A stretch of 64,000 bases of DNA from Chitinophagales bacterium. Its GTDB lineage: Bacteria > Bacteroidota > Bacteroidia > Chitinophagales > UBA2359. Location of the stretch: assembly GCA_020636475.1 (NCBI GenBank), contig JACJXU010000003.1:1-64000 (forward strand), written 5' to 3'. Position 1 is the stretch's first letter. Every line of letters begins with the position of its first letter. Under the pieces are notes generated by a model that made no database searches, was not told the DNA's origin, and was given only the letters and a program-made list of their open reading frames with translations. The translations under genes were made by a program, and so were the position numbers. Positions 45,059 to 54,857 of the stretch are shown here, one piece after another.

Positions 45059-46123
45059 TTAACGGTGACTATATTGCTGTTCGTAATACGACTGATACGC
45101 ACCGGAAGTTATTTCTTCAAGCCAGTTTTGGTTTGTCAAATACCAATCTACGGTTTTTTCTAAGCCTTCTTTAAACTGAAGGGAAGGACTCCAGCCCAAA
45201 TCTTTTTGCAATTTGGTCGCATCAATAGCGTAGCGGCGGTCGTGCCCTGCGCGGTCTTTTACGTAAGTGATAAGTTGCTCCGAACTTCCTGCCGGACGTT
45301 GGAGTTTGGCATCCATAATATTGCAAAGCGTTTTTATCAAATCAATATTTTGCCATTCATTAAATCCGCCAATATTGTAGGTTTTGCCTACGGCAGCTTG
45401 GTGGTAAATGAGGTCAATAGCGCGTACATGATCTTCCACCCACAACCAGTCGCGGGTATATTTGCCGTCGCCATATACGGGCAAGGGCTTGTTTTGTTTT
45501 ATATTGTGGATAAAAAGAGGAATAAGTTTTTCGGGAAATTGATAAGGTCCGTAATTGTTGGAGCAATTGGAAATTTTTACAGGCAAGCCATACGTATGAA
45601 AATAGGCGCGTACCAAATGGTCGGAGCTTGCTTTGGAAGCCGAATAAGGCGAGCGCGGGTCGTAGGCGGTAGTTTCTTCAAACAATCCAGTGTCGCCCAA
45701 AGTGCCATATACTTCATCTGTAGAAACGTGATAAAATATTTTGTCGGAAAAGTTGTCTTGCCAAGCATTTTTACAGGCGTTTAGTAAATTTACCGTGCCG
45801 ATAATATTGGTATGAATAAAATCCATTGGGCTTGCAATGCTTCTGTCCACATGCGATTCGGCGGCAAGATGCATTACACCATCAAAAGTATATTGTGTAA
45901 AAAGTTGGTGCAAAAAATTGCTATCTACAATATCCCCTTTTACAAAATGATAATTCGGCGAACCAGCAATATCGTCCAAATTTTGCAAATTTCCGGCGTA
46001 GGTGAGTTTATCTAAGTTTACGATAAAATACTGCGGATATTTTCGCACCATGTGTTTTACCAAATGTGTTCCAATAAATCCGGCACCACCGGTAATCAAA
46101 ATTGTTTTTTCAAAATTTTTCAT
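45059..46123 (-). CDS. rfbB: dTDP-glucose 4,6-dehydratase
   Basis: 354 residues of the extended SDR superfamily. Rossmann motif ILITGGAGFIGTHLV at residue 8, LAAESHVDRSI near 87, STDEVYG at 134-140 with catalytic Asp-Glu, and YSASKASSD with Tyr160 and Lys164. It converts dTDP-glucose into dTDP-4-keto-6-deoxyglucose, precursor of rhamnose and many deoxyamino sugars. No rfbA, rfbC or rfbD gene is in the window, so these must be elsewhere. It precedes the Wza-like gene by 28 bp. Confidence 0.93.
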   Translation of the reverse strand: MKNFEKTILITGGAGFIGTHLVKHMVRKYPQYFIVNLDKLTYAGNLQNLDDIAGSPNYHFVKGDIVDSNFLHQLFTQYTFDGVMHLAAESHVDRSIASPMDFIHTNIIGTVNLLNACKNAWQDNFSDKIFYHVSTDEVYGTLGDTGLFEETTAYDPRSPYSASKASSDHLVRAYFHTYGLPVKISNCSNNYGPYQFPEKLIPLFIHNIKQNKPLPVYGDGKYTRDWLWVEDHVRAIDLIYHQAAVGKTYNIGGFNEWQNIDLIKTLCNIMDAKLQRPAGSSEQLITYVKDRAGHDRRYAIDATKLQKDLGWSPSLQFKEGLEKTVDWYLTNQNWLEEITSGAYQSYYEQQYSHR

Positions 46124-46275
46124 ATACCCAAAAAATATTTTTTACTTAATAATAACGCAAAATTACACGGAATAGCCGAACTTATGTAAAAATGGTAAAG
46201 TGCGTTTCTATATTATAGCGGTATTTTAAAAATGTGTTTACTGAAAAAAGGTATCTACTAAACGTTTTTGAACGA

Positions 46276-47592
46276 TTATAGCGTCCAGTATATCAAATCC
46301 TTTATTTTATTTTTATAAATACCTTTTACATCAATTAAGATACCATTTTCGTTCATTATGTTTTTAAAATAAGTCTCGTCCAGTTGCAAGTAGGCTTCGT
46401 GTCCTACGGCTACAATAACGCAGTCGTAGTCGTTTTCGATGTTGTTTACCAAGGCAAAGCCATATTCTTCTACTACTTCTTTCGAGTCGGCGAGTGGGTC
46501 GGTCACATCAACTTTTACGGAAAAAGACTCCAATTCTTTCACCAAATCGGAAACCTTAGAGTTGCGGATGTCCGAAACATTTTCTTTAAAAGTTGCACCC
46601 ATTACCAGCACTTTCACCTTGCTCACATATTTTCCGGCGCGAATAATGAGTTGAATTGCCTTTTTGGTAATATACGAACCCATTTCGTCATTAATACGCC
46701 TTCCGCTTAATATCACTTCCGGTTCATAGCCAAGTTCGATGGCTTTGTAGGTAAGGTAATAAGGATCTACACCAATGCAGTGTCCGCCAACTAATCCGGG
46801 ATAAAATTTGGCAAAATTCCACTTCGTACCCGCCGCTTCTATCACTTCGAGGGTGTCAATATTCATTCGGTCAAAAATTATGGAAAGTTCGTTCATCAGC
46901 GCAATGTTCAAATCGCGTTGGGTGTTTTCGATAATTTTGGCAGCTTCAGCAACTTTTATAGAAGATGCCTGATGTACGCCCGCTACAATAATACTTTTAT
47001 AAACATCGCTTACCAAGTGCAACGCATCTATATCATTGCCGGAAACTACTTTGGTAATACGCGTAATGGTATTTATTTTGTCGCCCGGATTAATGCGCTC
47101 GGGCGAGTAGCCAACTTTGAAATCTTTTCCCGCTTTCAAATTAGAAGTTTCTTCTAAAATAGGAATACATATTTCTTCGGTGCAGCCTGGATAAACCGTA
47201 GATTCATATACTACACAATCGCCTGCTTTGAGAATGGAGCCTATGTTTTTGCTGGCATTTTTAAGTGGGCTAAGGTTGGGTACTTTGTGATGATCTACGG
47301 GTGTAGGTACGGCAATAATGTAGAACGAAGCATCTGCAATTTCGTGGATGTTGTCGGTAAAATAGATGTCTGCCTGATGAAAACTTTCCGTAGCAACTTC
47401 GTGGCTGGGGTCTTCATTACAGCGCAGTTTGGCAATGCGCTCGCTGTTGATGTCGTAGCCCAATACTTTGAATTGGTAGCCAAATTCGATAGCAATGGGC
47501 AAGCCTACATAGCCCAAACCCACCACGGCAATGGTTTTTTGTTTTTTTTGTAAATCGGAAAAAAAATGTTGGGGCGAAAATGTATTTGCCAA
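46276..47592 (-). CDS. Nucleotide-sugar dehydrogenase, TviB/WbpO-like (UDP-HexNAc uronate-forming)
   Basis: 438 residues with the two-domain UDP-sugar dehydrogenase architecture. IAVVGLGYVGLPIAIEFG at residue 21 binds NAD; VYESTVYPGCTEEICIPIL and GYSPERINPGDKINTITRIT are typical of the WbpO/TviB/WecC branch that acts on UDP-GalNAc or UDP-GlcNAc; the catalytic Cys lies in GGHCIGVDPYYL near 275. The product would be a UDP-N-acetylhexosaminuronic acid for surface polysaccharide. Separated by 14 bp from the UXS gene. A 152-bp gap to rfbB holds AT-rich sequence with no clear signal. Confidence 0.88.
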   Translation of the reverse strand: MANTFSPQHFFSDLQKKQKTIAVVGLGYVGLPIAIEFGYQFKVLGYDINSERIAKLRCNEDPSHEVATESFHQADIYFTDNIHEIADASFYIIAVPTPVDHHKVPNLSPLKNASKNIGSILKAGDCVVYESTVYPGCTEEICIPILEETSNLKAGKDFKVGYSPERINPGDKINTITRITKVVSGNDIDALHLVSDVYKSIIVAGVHQASSIKVAEAAKIIENTQRDLNIALMNELSIIFDRMNIDTLEVIEAAGTKWNFAKFYPGLVGGHCIGVDPYYLTYKAIELGYEPEVILSGRRINDEMGSYITKKAIQLIIRAGKYVSKVKVLVMGATFKENVSDIRNSKVSDLVKELESFSVKVDVTDPLADSKEVVEEYGFALVNNIENDYDCVIVAVGHEAYLQLDETYFKNIMNENGILIDVKGIYKNKIKDLIYWTL

Positions 47593-47606
47593 ATCGGTAA
47601 TTTTAG

Positions 47607-48545
47607 CTAAAAAAGTATTTTTTTAAAATATTCGTACGAAAGTATCATGCCTTCTTTGCGTTGGAACTTGGGCTGCCATTGCAAAATTTCTTTGGCGCGA
47701 CTTATATCCGGCTGACGCACTTTGGGGTCATCTATCGGAAGATTTTTGTAAATAATTTTGGAAGAAGATTGGGTTATTTCCAATATTTCTTCGGCAAGTT
47801 GCTGAATGGTTATTTCGTCGGGATTGCCAATGTTTACAGGAGAAGCGTAATCGCTAAGGAGTAAACGATAAATACCTTCTACTAAGTCGTCCACATAACA
47901 AAACGAGCGCGTTTGTGCGCCATCGCCAAAAACGGTAATGTCTTTTCCGAGCATTGCTTGGTGAAAAAATGCCGGAAGTGCGCGCCCGTCGTCTAAGCGC
48001 ATGCGCGGACCAAAAGTGTTGAAAATGCGCACGATGCGGGTTTCCAAACCGTGAAAATTGTGGTACGCCATCGTTATGGCTTCCTGAAAGCGTTTTGCTT
48101 CGTCGTACACACCTCTGGGCCCTACGGGATTTACATTTCCCCAATAATCTTCGTTTTGCGGATGAATGAGTGGGTCGCCGTAGATTTCGGAAGTAGAGGC
48201 TACCAAAATCCGTGCGCTTTTGGCGCGTGCCAAGCCTAACAAATTGTGCGTTCCCAAAGAACCTACTTTGAGAGTTTGGATAGGCATTTTTAAATAATCA
48301 ATGGGGCTGGCTGGCGATGCGAAATGCAAAATGTAATCTAAATCGCCCGCAACATGTACAAATTTTGATACATCGTGGTGATAAAACTCAAACTTTGGGT
48401 GCGGAAAAAGATGCTCAATATTGTGTATATTTCCGGTAAGTAAATTGTCCATACCTACCACACGGAATCCTTCACCAATAAAACGGTCACAAAGATGTGA
48501 ACCCAAAAAACCGGCAGCTCCGGTTATCAATACACGCTGACTCAT
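47607..48545 (-). CDS. UDP-glucuronate decarboxylase (UDP-xylose synthase)
   Basis: 312 residues, extended SDR fold. [20 protein letters not shown] at residue 5, [20 protein letters not shown] near 74, [20 protein letters not shown] then [16 protein letters not shown] (catalytic Tyr and Lys in YDEAK) are the specific signature of UXS enzymes rather than of epimerases. It turns UDP-glucuronate, the product of the Ugd encoded just upstream (12 bp), into UDP-xylose. Pairing of ugd and uxs therefore indicates a complete UDP-glucose to UDP-xylose route. Confidence 0.93.
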   Translation of the reverse strand: MSQRVLITGAAGFLGSHLCDRFIGEGFRVVGMDNLLTGNIHNIEHLFPHPKFEFYHHDVSKFVHVAGDLDYILHFASPASPIDYLKMPIQTLKVGSLGTHNLLGLARAKSARILVASTSEIYGDPLIHPQNEDYWGNVNPVGPRGVYDEAKRFQEAITMAYHNFHGLETRIVRIFNTFGPRMRLDDGRALPAFFHQAMLGKDITVFGDGAQTRSFCYVDDLVEGIYRLLLSDYASPVNIGNPDEITIQQLAEEILEITQSSSKIIYKNLPIDDPKVRQPDISRAKEILQWQPKFQRKEGMILSYEYFKKILF

Positions 48546-48557
48546 AAGCTTTTTTAT

Positions 48558-49868
48558 TTATTTTATGGTTTTTCTTCCGATGCTGACGTACTCAAAACCA
48601 AGTTCTTGCATTTGTTCTAATTTGTAAACATTTCTTCCGTCAAAAACTAATTTTCGGTTCATTATTTTCTCCATTTTGCCAAAATCGGGTGTTCTAAAAA
48701 CATTCCATTCTGTGAGGATACAAAGCGCATCGGCATTGGGAAGTACTTCGTACATATTTTCGGCATAAGAAATTTCGTTGGGGAAAATATTTTTTACATT
48801 TTCCATTGCTTCGGGGTCGAAAACGGCAATTTTGGCACCTTTTTCCAACAAACCTTTGATGATAAACAAAGCCGGAGCTTCGCGAATATCGTCAGTGTTT
48901 GGCTTGAATGCTAAACCCCAAATGGCAATTTTTTTCCCTTGAACGTCATTGCCAAAATAAGCTAGTATTTTTTCCAACATGCGCTCGCGCTGGCGTTGGT
49001 TTACATTTATTACAGATTTTAAAATTTTAAAATCATAGTCATAGTCCGTAGAGGTGTGTACCATAGCCAGTACATCTTTGGGAAAACAACTTCCGCCATA
49101 TCCTACGCCCGGAAACAAAAAACGTTTGCCGATGCGGCTGTCGCTGCCCATTCCTAAACGTACCATATCTACATTGGCTCCGGTGGCTTCGCAAACGTTA
49201 GCCATTTCGTTCATAAAAGAAATTCGTGTTGCCAAGTAAGCATTTGCCGCATATTTGGTAAGTTCCGAAGAACGCTCGTCCATAAAATAAATAGGATTTC
49301 CCTGACGCACAAATGGTTCGTAGAGGGTACTCATAATATTGCGCGCTTTTTCGGAGCGGGTTCCCACTACTACACGGTCGGGTTTTAGAAAATCTTCTAC
49401 TGCCACGCCTTCGCGTAAAAACTCGGGATTAGAAACTACATCAAAAGGTATTTGGGTTACTTTTTGGAGTACATCGCTTACTTTTTCGGCAGTACCCACC
49501 GGAACGGTGCTTTTATTTACAATAACTTTATACTCTTTCAATAATTTACCTATTTGCTCAGAAGCTTTTAGCACATAGCTCAAGTCGGCAGAACCATCTT
49601 CGCCCGGAGGCGTGGGAAGTGCCAAAAATACAATTAAAGCATCATTAATACCTTCTTCTAAGGAAGTGGTAAATTTTATACGTCCTTGTTTGCGATTTCT
49701 TTCGAGCAAAGTATCTAAGCCGGGTTCATAAATAGGAATACCTCCGGCATTTAATAAGTCTATTTTTTTCTGGTCAATATCCACGCAAGTTACTTGGTTG
49801 CCTGTTTCGGCAAAGCAAGTGCCTGTCACCAAGCCAACGTAGCCTGTTCCGATTACTGCTATATTCAT
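48558..49868 (-). CDS. ugd: UDP-glucose 6-dehydrogenase
   Basis: 436 residues from the ATG at 49868, chosen because it forms an ATGA overlap with the stop of the upstream aminotransferase gene and begins the family start MNIAVIGTGYVGLVTG. Catalytic Cys is in GVGYGGSCFPKD (Cys261 in this numbering); NKSTVPVGTAEKV and SNPEFLREGVAVEDFLKPDR are UDP-glucose dehydrogenase motifs. It oxidises UDP-glucose twice with NAD to UDP-glucuronate. The product feeds the UXS encoded 12 bp downstream and may also be used directly. Confidence 0.95.
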   Translation of the reverse strand: MNIAVIGTGYVGLVTGTCFAETGNQVTCVDIDQKKIDLLNAGGIPIYEPGLDTLLERNRKQGRIKFTTSLEEGINDALIVFLALPTPPGEDGSADLSYVLKASEQIGKLLKEYKVIVNKSTVPVGTAEKVSDVLQKVTQIPFDVVSNPEFLREGVAVEDFLKPDRVVVGTRSEKARNIMSTLYEPFVRQGNPIYFMDERSSELTKYAANAYLATRISFMNEMANVCEATGANVDMVRLGMGSDSRIGKRFLFPGVGYGGSCFPKDVLAMVHTSTDYDYDFKILKSVINVNQRQRERMLEKILAYFGNDVQGKKIAIWGLAFKPNTDDIREAPALFIIKGLLEKGAKIAVFDPEAMENVKNIFPNEISYAENMYEVLPNADALCILTEWNVFRTPDFGKMEKIMNRKLVFDGRNVYKLEQMQELGFEYVSIGRKTIK

Positions 49869-50992
49869 TTTTTGGTACAATAAGAAATTATAGTTGACGA
49901 AATATATTTAAGTTGTTCGGGAGTAAGTTCGGTGTGCATGGGCAGCGAAATAGTTTGCAGTGCCATGTGTTCGCTCACCGGAAAATCTCCTTTTTTATGG
50001 TTTAAATAAGCAAAAGCTTTGTTCAGGTGTAAAGGAAAAGGATAATAAACCATGCTGGGAACATTGTGTGCGGATAAGTGCGCACGCAAATCATCGCGGT
50101 TTAGGTCTGTAATTAAGGTATATTGATGAAAAACGTGGGTAGAATTTTCACTTCGGAAGGGAATTTTAAGCGCGTCAATATTGGTAAAAGCTTCATCGTA
50201 AAAGGCGGCAGCAGCCTGACGGGCAGTAATATATTCCGGTAATTTTTTGAGTTTGGCATGCAACACTACCGCTTGAAAACTATCTAAGCGCGAGTTGATG
50301 CCTATTACATCAGAGGTGTATTTTTCTTTTTGTCCATGGTTCACTATCATGTGCAAGGCTTGGGCGAGGGCATCATCATTAGTGAAAATAGCTCCGGCAT
50401 CGCCATAAGCACCCAGATTTTTGGAAGGATAAAATGACGTACAACCAATGTGTCCCATCGTACCCGCCATTTGCTTTCTTCCATCGGAAAAAGTATAAGT
50501 AGCTCCAATAGATTGCGCATTATCTTCGATAACGTACAAGTTATGTTTTTCGGCAATGGCTAAAATACTTTCCATATCGGCGCATTGTCCGTAAAGATGT
50601 ACGGGCATAATGCAACGTGTTTTGGGCGTAATAGCAGTTTCAATTTTGCGCACATCAATATTAAATGTCTGTGGCTCAATGTCCACAAAAACGGGTTTTA
50701 AGCCCAAAAGTGTTATTACTTCTGCCGTAGCAATAAAGGTAAATGGTGTAGTAATAATCTCGTCGCCGGGCGAAAAATTGAGAGCCATCAGTGCCGCTTG
50801 TAAAGCATCTGTACCGTTGGCGCAAGGTATGGTGTGTGCTACTTGTAAGTATTGTGAGAGGCTTTCGCAAAAATTTTTTACCATAGGACCATTGATGAAA
50901 GCACCACTTTCAAAAATACTTTGAAAACCGGAAAGCACTTCTTCTTTAATGCCTTCAAATTGGGTGCGAAGATCCACCATTTGTATATTCAT
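49865..50992 (-). CDS. DegT/DnrJ/EryC1/StrS-family sugar aminotransferase
   Basis: 375 residues from the ATG at 50992 (MNIQMVDLRTQFEGIKEEVL); an earlier ATG at 51022 is possible but adds a non-family N-terminus. PLP-dependent fold: CANGTDALQAALMALNFSPG near 57, EDNAQSIGATY near 157, and TSFYPSKNLGAYGDAGAI with the Schiff-base Lys near 185. It most resembles WbpE-like enzymes that aminate a 3-keto UDP-HexNAc uronate, though other keto-sugars are possible. It is the first gene of the polysaccharide run and overlaps ugd by 4 bp. Confidence 0.9.
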   Translation of the reverse strand: MNIQMVDLRTQFEGIKEEVLSGFQSIFESGAFINGPMVKNFCESLSQYLQVAHTIPCANGTDALQAALMALNFSPGDEIITTPFTFIATAEVITLLGLKPVFVDIEPQTFNIDVRKIETAITPKTRCIMPVHLYGQCADMESILAIAEKHNLYVIEDNAQSIGATYTFSDGRKQMAGTMGHIGCTSFYPSKNLGAYGDAGAIFTNDDALAQALHMIVNHGQKEKYTSDVIGINSRLDSFQAVVLHAKLKKLPEYITARQAAAAFYDEAFTNIDALKIPFRSENSTHVFHQYTLITDLNRDDLRAHLSAHNVPSMVYYPFPLHLNKAFAYLNHKKGDFPVSEHMALQTISLPMHTELTPEQLKYISSTIISYCTKK

Positions 50993-51128
50993 TGGATAAA
51001 TGTTTGTGTTTTGGGACTGCAAATATACGCTTGTTGAGAAGTATATTTAAAAAAATGTGATTTTTATTTGTAATCAGTTTGGTGCAATTTTCATTATACA
51101 CCCGTTTTCTGCGCAATACTTTCAAGTG

Positions 51129-51944
51129 TTAAGGAAGGTATTTTGTCAATAAGCGTTGCATCTCCGATTGATAAAAAGCAGCTTTTTCGGCAGCCTTTGC
51201 GGCAAAATCTTTGCCCGAAGAAGCATAGATAATATCGCGCGAAACATTTACCAAAAGTCCCACCTCCTTGTTTATACCGTATTTTACCACATCTTCCAAA
51301 TTTCCACCTTGAGTTCCTACGCCCGGCACCAACAAAAAATGTTGGGGAACAATGCACCGAATTTCTTGTAAGGCTTCGGCTTTGGTAGCACCTACTACAA
51401 ACATTAGTTGTTCGTCAGTACCCCAGCTTTTAGCCAAATGAAGTACGTGTGCATACAACTTTTCGTTTCCGTTGAAAAAATGCTGAATTTCTCCCGCCGA
51501 AGCATTAGACGTAAGTGCTAAAATGATAGCCCATTTGTCGGAATATTGCAAAAAAGGCAAAATACTGTCCGCGCCCATATAAGGAGCTAAAGTTACGGCA
51601 TCGAACTGTAATTGTTCAAAAACCGAAACGGCATATTGTTTTGCGGTGTTGCCTATGTCGCCGCGTTTGGCATCGGCAATACTAAGGTGTGTTTGGGGAA
51701 TGTTGGCAGTTGTCTGCGCCAAAGTTTGCCATCCTTGCGCGCCGAGTGCTTCATAAAAAGCAAAATTGGGTTTGTAGGCTACGCAATAGTCTTGTGTGGC
51801 GCGGATTATTTCTTCATTAAAAACCTGAATTGGATTGCTGTAAGTCAGCAAATGTGGTGGAATTTTATGTATATCGCTGTCTAAGCCTACACACAAGAAA
51901 GATTGCTTATTTTTTATTTGCTGAACGAGTTGCTGGCGCGTCAT
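51129..51944 (-). CDS. pyrF: Orotidine 5'-phosphate decarboxylase (type 2)
   Basis: 271 residues, the longer type 2 form common in Bacteroidota and Actinobacteria. FLCVGLDSDIHKIP near residue 16, the catalytic Asp/Lys/Asp motif SIADAKRGDIGNTAKQYA near 88, and LVPGVGTQGG near 205 (phosphate-binding loop). It makes UMP in the last step of pyrimidine synthesis in the cytosol. It stands alone; the 136-bp gap to the polysaccharide run and the 103-bp gap upstream carry no clear signals apart from a weak TACCTTTA box. Confidence 0.94.
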   Translation of the reverse strand: MTRQQLVQQIKNKQSFLCVGLDSDIHKIPPHLLTYSNPIQVFNEEIIRATQDYCVAYKPNFAFYEALGAQGWQTLAQTTANIPQTHLSIADAKRGDIGNTAKQYAVSVFEQLQFDAVTLAPYMGADSILPFLQYSDKWAIILALTSNASAGEIQHFFNGNEKLYAHVLHLAKSWGTDEQLMFVVGATKAEALQEIRCIVPQHFLLVPGVGTQGGNLEDVVKYGINKEVGLLVNVSRDIIYASSGKDFAAKAAEKAAFYQSEMQRLLTKYLP

Positions 51945-52047
51945 GGCATTTTTATATAATAAATTCCCGTCACCTTTAAATAAAGAAAATAAAGGTAGCG
52001 AAAATTTAACGAAAAATCGTTTTTCTACTTAAGAAGACTAAATGGAA

Positions 52048-52248
52048 TTATTTTTTTCTCGTATTTATACCCAAAACAGTATATAAAGGACAGAAATTGA
52101 GCATGCTCGTAATAACGAAAATAATTGCAATAACGCCTAAAACAATAGCAGTAGTGCCGGAAATTACACCGGTATAGTACAAAACAGCTACAAGCACGGC
52201 AGCCAATAAGCGGATAATTTTATCCGTAGAACCCATATTTTTTACCAT
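52048..52248 (-). CDS. DUF2892 (YgaP-type) small membrane protein
   Basis: 66 residues: N-terminal MVKNMGSTDKIIRLLAAVLV, then two membrane helices (about 11-27 and 31-50) and NFCPLYTVLGINT, the classic DUF2892 ending with its conserved Cys-Pro. The function of this small inner-membrane family is unknown. It follows thrA by 48 bp on the same strand. Confidence 0.9.
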   Translation of the reverse strand: MVKNMGSTDKIIRLLAAVLVAVLYYTGVISGTTAIVLGVIAIIFVITSMLNFCPLYTVLGINTRKK

Positions 52249-52296
52249 TGGATAAGGATTTTTGGTGTGAAATAATATTGGTAAAGCTAAGAAATT

Positions 52297-54750
52297 TTAT
52301 AAAAAGTGTGCCAAAGAAATAATTTCGGCAAACACGCCCGCTGCCGTCACTTCGGCACCAGCCCCCGGACCTTTTATTACCAAAGGCGGTTGGTTGTAAC
52401 GCGCGGTAGTGAATACAATCATATTGTCGCTGCCCGTAAGTTGGTAAAAAGGGCTATCGGGCGGAACATTGCGCAAGCCTATATTTATGCCTTTGGGCGA
52501 TATTTTGGCAATAAAACGCAGTACGCAACCATTTTGTTTTGCTTTCTGAATTATTTGTTCGAAGTAGTTGCTTTCTTGCTGCACGGCGGCTAAAAATGCG
52601 TCAATACTTTCGGTAGTTTCACAGCTTTCCGGCAAAAAATGCTCAATTTTTACATCATACATTTCAGCGTGTAAGCCCATTTCTCTGGCTAAAATCAAAC
52701 TTTTGCGCGCTACATCCATTCCGCTCAGGTCTTCGCGCGGGTCGGGTTCGGTAAACCCTTTTTGCATCGCTTCGCTGAGAGCTTCGTAAAAACTTTTCTT
52801 TTCGGTAAAATTATTAAAAATATACGATAAAGAACCGGATAAAACTGCTTCGATTTTGATTATTTCGTCGCCGCTATCCAACATATTTTGCAAGGTAGAA
52901 ATAATGGGCAAGCCTGCGCCTACATTTGTTTCGTACAACAATTTTACACTGTGTTTGCGCGCCAAAGATTTCAGGCGAACATAATCGTTGTATGTGCCCG
53001 AGTTGGCAATTTTATTGGGTGTAACAATGGAAATACTTGCTGCAAGAATGCGCGTATAGTGCAAAATAACGTCTTTGCTGGCGGTGCAGTCCACAAAAAT
53101 ACTGTTCGGAAGATTACTTTCGAGCATGGCATCTACAAAATTGGCTAAGTTGGCTTCTTGCGAAGGCGTTTGGCTTAGGTCTTCAATAGAACTAAGCAAT
53201 AAACCGTCCGGGTCTAAGTACATTTCGCGAGAGTTGGTGATACCGGCAATGTGAATTTCTAAGGCGTGTTTTTGTTTAAGGGTTTGGGCTTGTTTGTTTA
53301 TTTGGGCTACCAAAGTTTTGGCAATGAGTCCGGTGCCAACCATATAAAGATTGAGTTGGCGGGTGTCGGAAAGGAAAAATGCTTCGTGGAGTGCATTAAG
53401 AGCTTTTGTTTCATCATTTTTGTGAATAACAACCGAAATATTGAGTTCTGAAGAGCCTTGCGCAATGGCATGTACGTTGATACCATTTTTGCCCAATGCC
53501 ATAAACATATTTCCCGAAACGCCTGTGCTGTGTTTCATATTCGAACCTACTAAGGCTACAACGGTAAGCTCGTGTTCCACGCTTATTTGTTGTATAAGTC
53601 GGCTTTTTTGCTCGTATTCAAATTCATTTTCCAAGGATTCGATAGCATTTTCGGCATCTTCCGGTTTTATGGCAAAACAAATAGAATTTTCGGACGAAGC
53701 CTGCGAGATGAGAATGATGTTGATGTTTTTTTGTGCCAAGGCTTTGAAGGTGCGGCTCGCAAAACCACTTACGCCTTTCATTCCGGCGCCTTGAATATTG
53801 ATGAGCGAAATGGCTGAAATAGACGAAATTCCTTTTACCGTATGACTATCATTGACCGTGCGCATAATGGTAGTTCCGGAAAAGGCAGGATTGAACGTAT
53901 TGCGTACCTTGATGGGAATATTTTTTTGCATGGCGGGCAAAATGGTAGGCGGATGAATAACTTTTGCGCCGAAATGCGACATTTCCGCAGCTTCTTCGTA
54001 GGTCATTTTATCCAAAGAAAAGGCTTTTTTTACCTTGCGCGGGTCAGCAGTAAGCACGCCGTTTACGTCTGTCCATATTTCCAACACTTCGGCATCTAAG
54101 GCTGCTGCTACAATAGCCGCCGTGTAGTCCGAGCCGCCGCGTCCTAAGGTAGTAGTTACACCTTTGGCATTGCTGGCAATAAAACCTCCTTGCACAAAAA
54201 TCTGATAGTCGGTAGTATTGTAAGCGTTTTTTAGGAGCGTATTGGTTTCTTCAAAATGGACGTGTGCTGCTGTAAAATTGCTATCGGTTTTTATAATTTG
54301 GCGGGAGTCTAAGTGCAAAACGCCTCCTAAGCGAGAATCGAGATACGCCGCAATCATATAAGAAGACATAATTTCGCCGAAGGCAGCAATACAGTCGAGC
54401 GAGCGCGGCGAAACTTCGCGTAATAAATAAATGCCTTGCAATAAGTTTTGCAGGTCGTCCAACTGTTGGTCAATATATTTGGTTACAGTTGGAGGAACTT
54501 GCTGGTCGAAAAGAGTTTCTAAGGTATTAAGGTGTCGTTGTTTTATGGTTTGTACGGTTTCGGGAAACTGATGTATTCCCTCCGCAGCCTGCTTTGCTGC
54601 CAGCAAAAGTTGGTCGGTGAGCCCACCCATTGCAGAAATTACAACGGCGGCGGTTCCGGCGTTTTGTAGTGTGTTGGAAACAATACTGCCGAGTTCTTCT
54701 ATGGCTTGTGCATTGCCTACGGAGGTGCCTCCGAATTTTAATACAATCAT
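52297..54750 (-). CDS. thrA: Bifunctional aspartokinase/homoserine dehydrogenase I
   Basis: 817 residues from the ATG at 54750, chosen because MIVLKFGGTSVGNA is the family start; an upstream ATG at 54798 would add a 16-residue hydrophobic stub. The aspartokinase domain covers about 1-290 (KFGGTS; TTLGRGGSDYTAAIVAAALD near 215), tandem ACT domains about 300-455, and homoserine dehydrogenase about 460-817 (NLYMVGTGLIAKTLVAQINK; KIEAVLSGSLSYIFNNFTEK). It catalyses the first and third steps of the threonine/methionine branch of aspartate metabolism; the ACT domains suggest feedback control by threonine. No thrB or thrC follows, unlike E. coli. Confidence 0.95.
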   Translation of the reverse strand: MIVLKFGGTSVGNAQAIEELGSIVSNTLQNAGTAAVVISAMGGLTDQLLLAAKQAAEGIHQFPETVQTIKQRHLNTLETLFDQQVPPTVTKYIDQQLDDLQNLLQGIYLLREVSPRSLDCIAAFGEIMSSYMIAAYLDSRLGGVLHLDSRQIIKTDSNFTAAHVHFEETNTLLKNAYNTTDYQIFVQGGFIASNAKGVTTTLGRGGSDYTAAIVAAALDAEVLEIWTDVNGVLTADPRKVKKAFSLDKMTYEEAAEMSHFGAKVIHPPTILPAMQKNIPIKVRNTFNPAFSGTTIMRTVNDSHTVKGISSISAISLINIQGAGMKGVSGFASRTFKALAQKNINIILISQASSENSICFAIKPEDAENAIESLENEFEYEQKSRLIQQISVEHELTVVALVGSNMKHSTGVSGNMFMALGKNGINVHAIAQGSSELNISVVIHKNDETKALNALHEAFFLSDTRQLNLYMVGTGLIAKTLVAQINKQAQTLKQKHALEIHIAGITNSREMYLDPDGLLLSSIEDLSQTPSQEANLANFVDAMLESNLPNSIFVDCTASKDVILHYTRILAASISIVTPNKIANSGTYNDYVRLKSLARKHSVKLLYETNVGAGLPIISTLQNMLDSGDEIIKIEAVLSGSLSYIFNNFTEKKSFYEALSEAMQKGFTEPDPREDLSGMDVARKSLILAREMGLHAEMYDVKIEHFLPESCETTESIDAFLAAVQQESNYFEQIIQKAKQNGCVLRFIAKISPKGINIGLRNVPPDSPFYQLTGSDNMIVFTTARYNQPPLVIKGPGAGAEVTAAGVFAEIISLAHFL

Positions 54751-54800
54751 GGGGTAGTTTTTGAAAAATACAAAGAAAAATTTGGGTTTATATGGCAAAA

Positions 54801-54833
54801 AAATAGTCCGATAACTATGTTATTGGACTATTT
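54801..54833 (-). terminator. Terminator of the Ser/Thr-rich lipoprotein gene
   Basis: Arms AAATAGTCCGATAAC (54801-54815) and GTTATTGGACTATTT (54819-54833) pair with one G-T across a 3-base loop. On the minus strand the stem is followed by an uninterrupted T run. It isolates thrA transcription from the upstream gene. Confidence 0.85.
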
Positions 54834-54857
54834 TCAATAAAATAATAGCGGTGATTT

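Noticed and set aside
45059..45784. Plus-strand frame of 192 codons opposite rfbB
   Set aside because: Antisense shadow of a well-conserved enzyme; no family resemblance.
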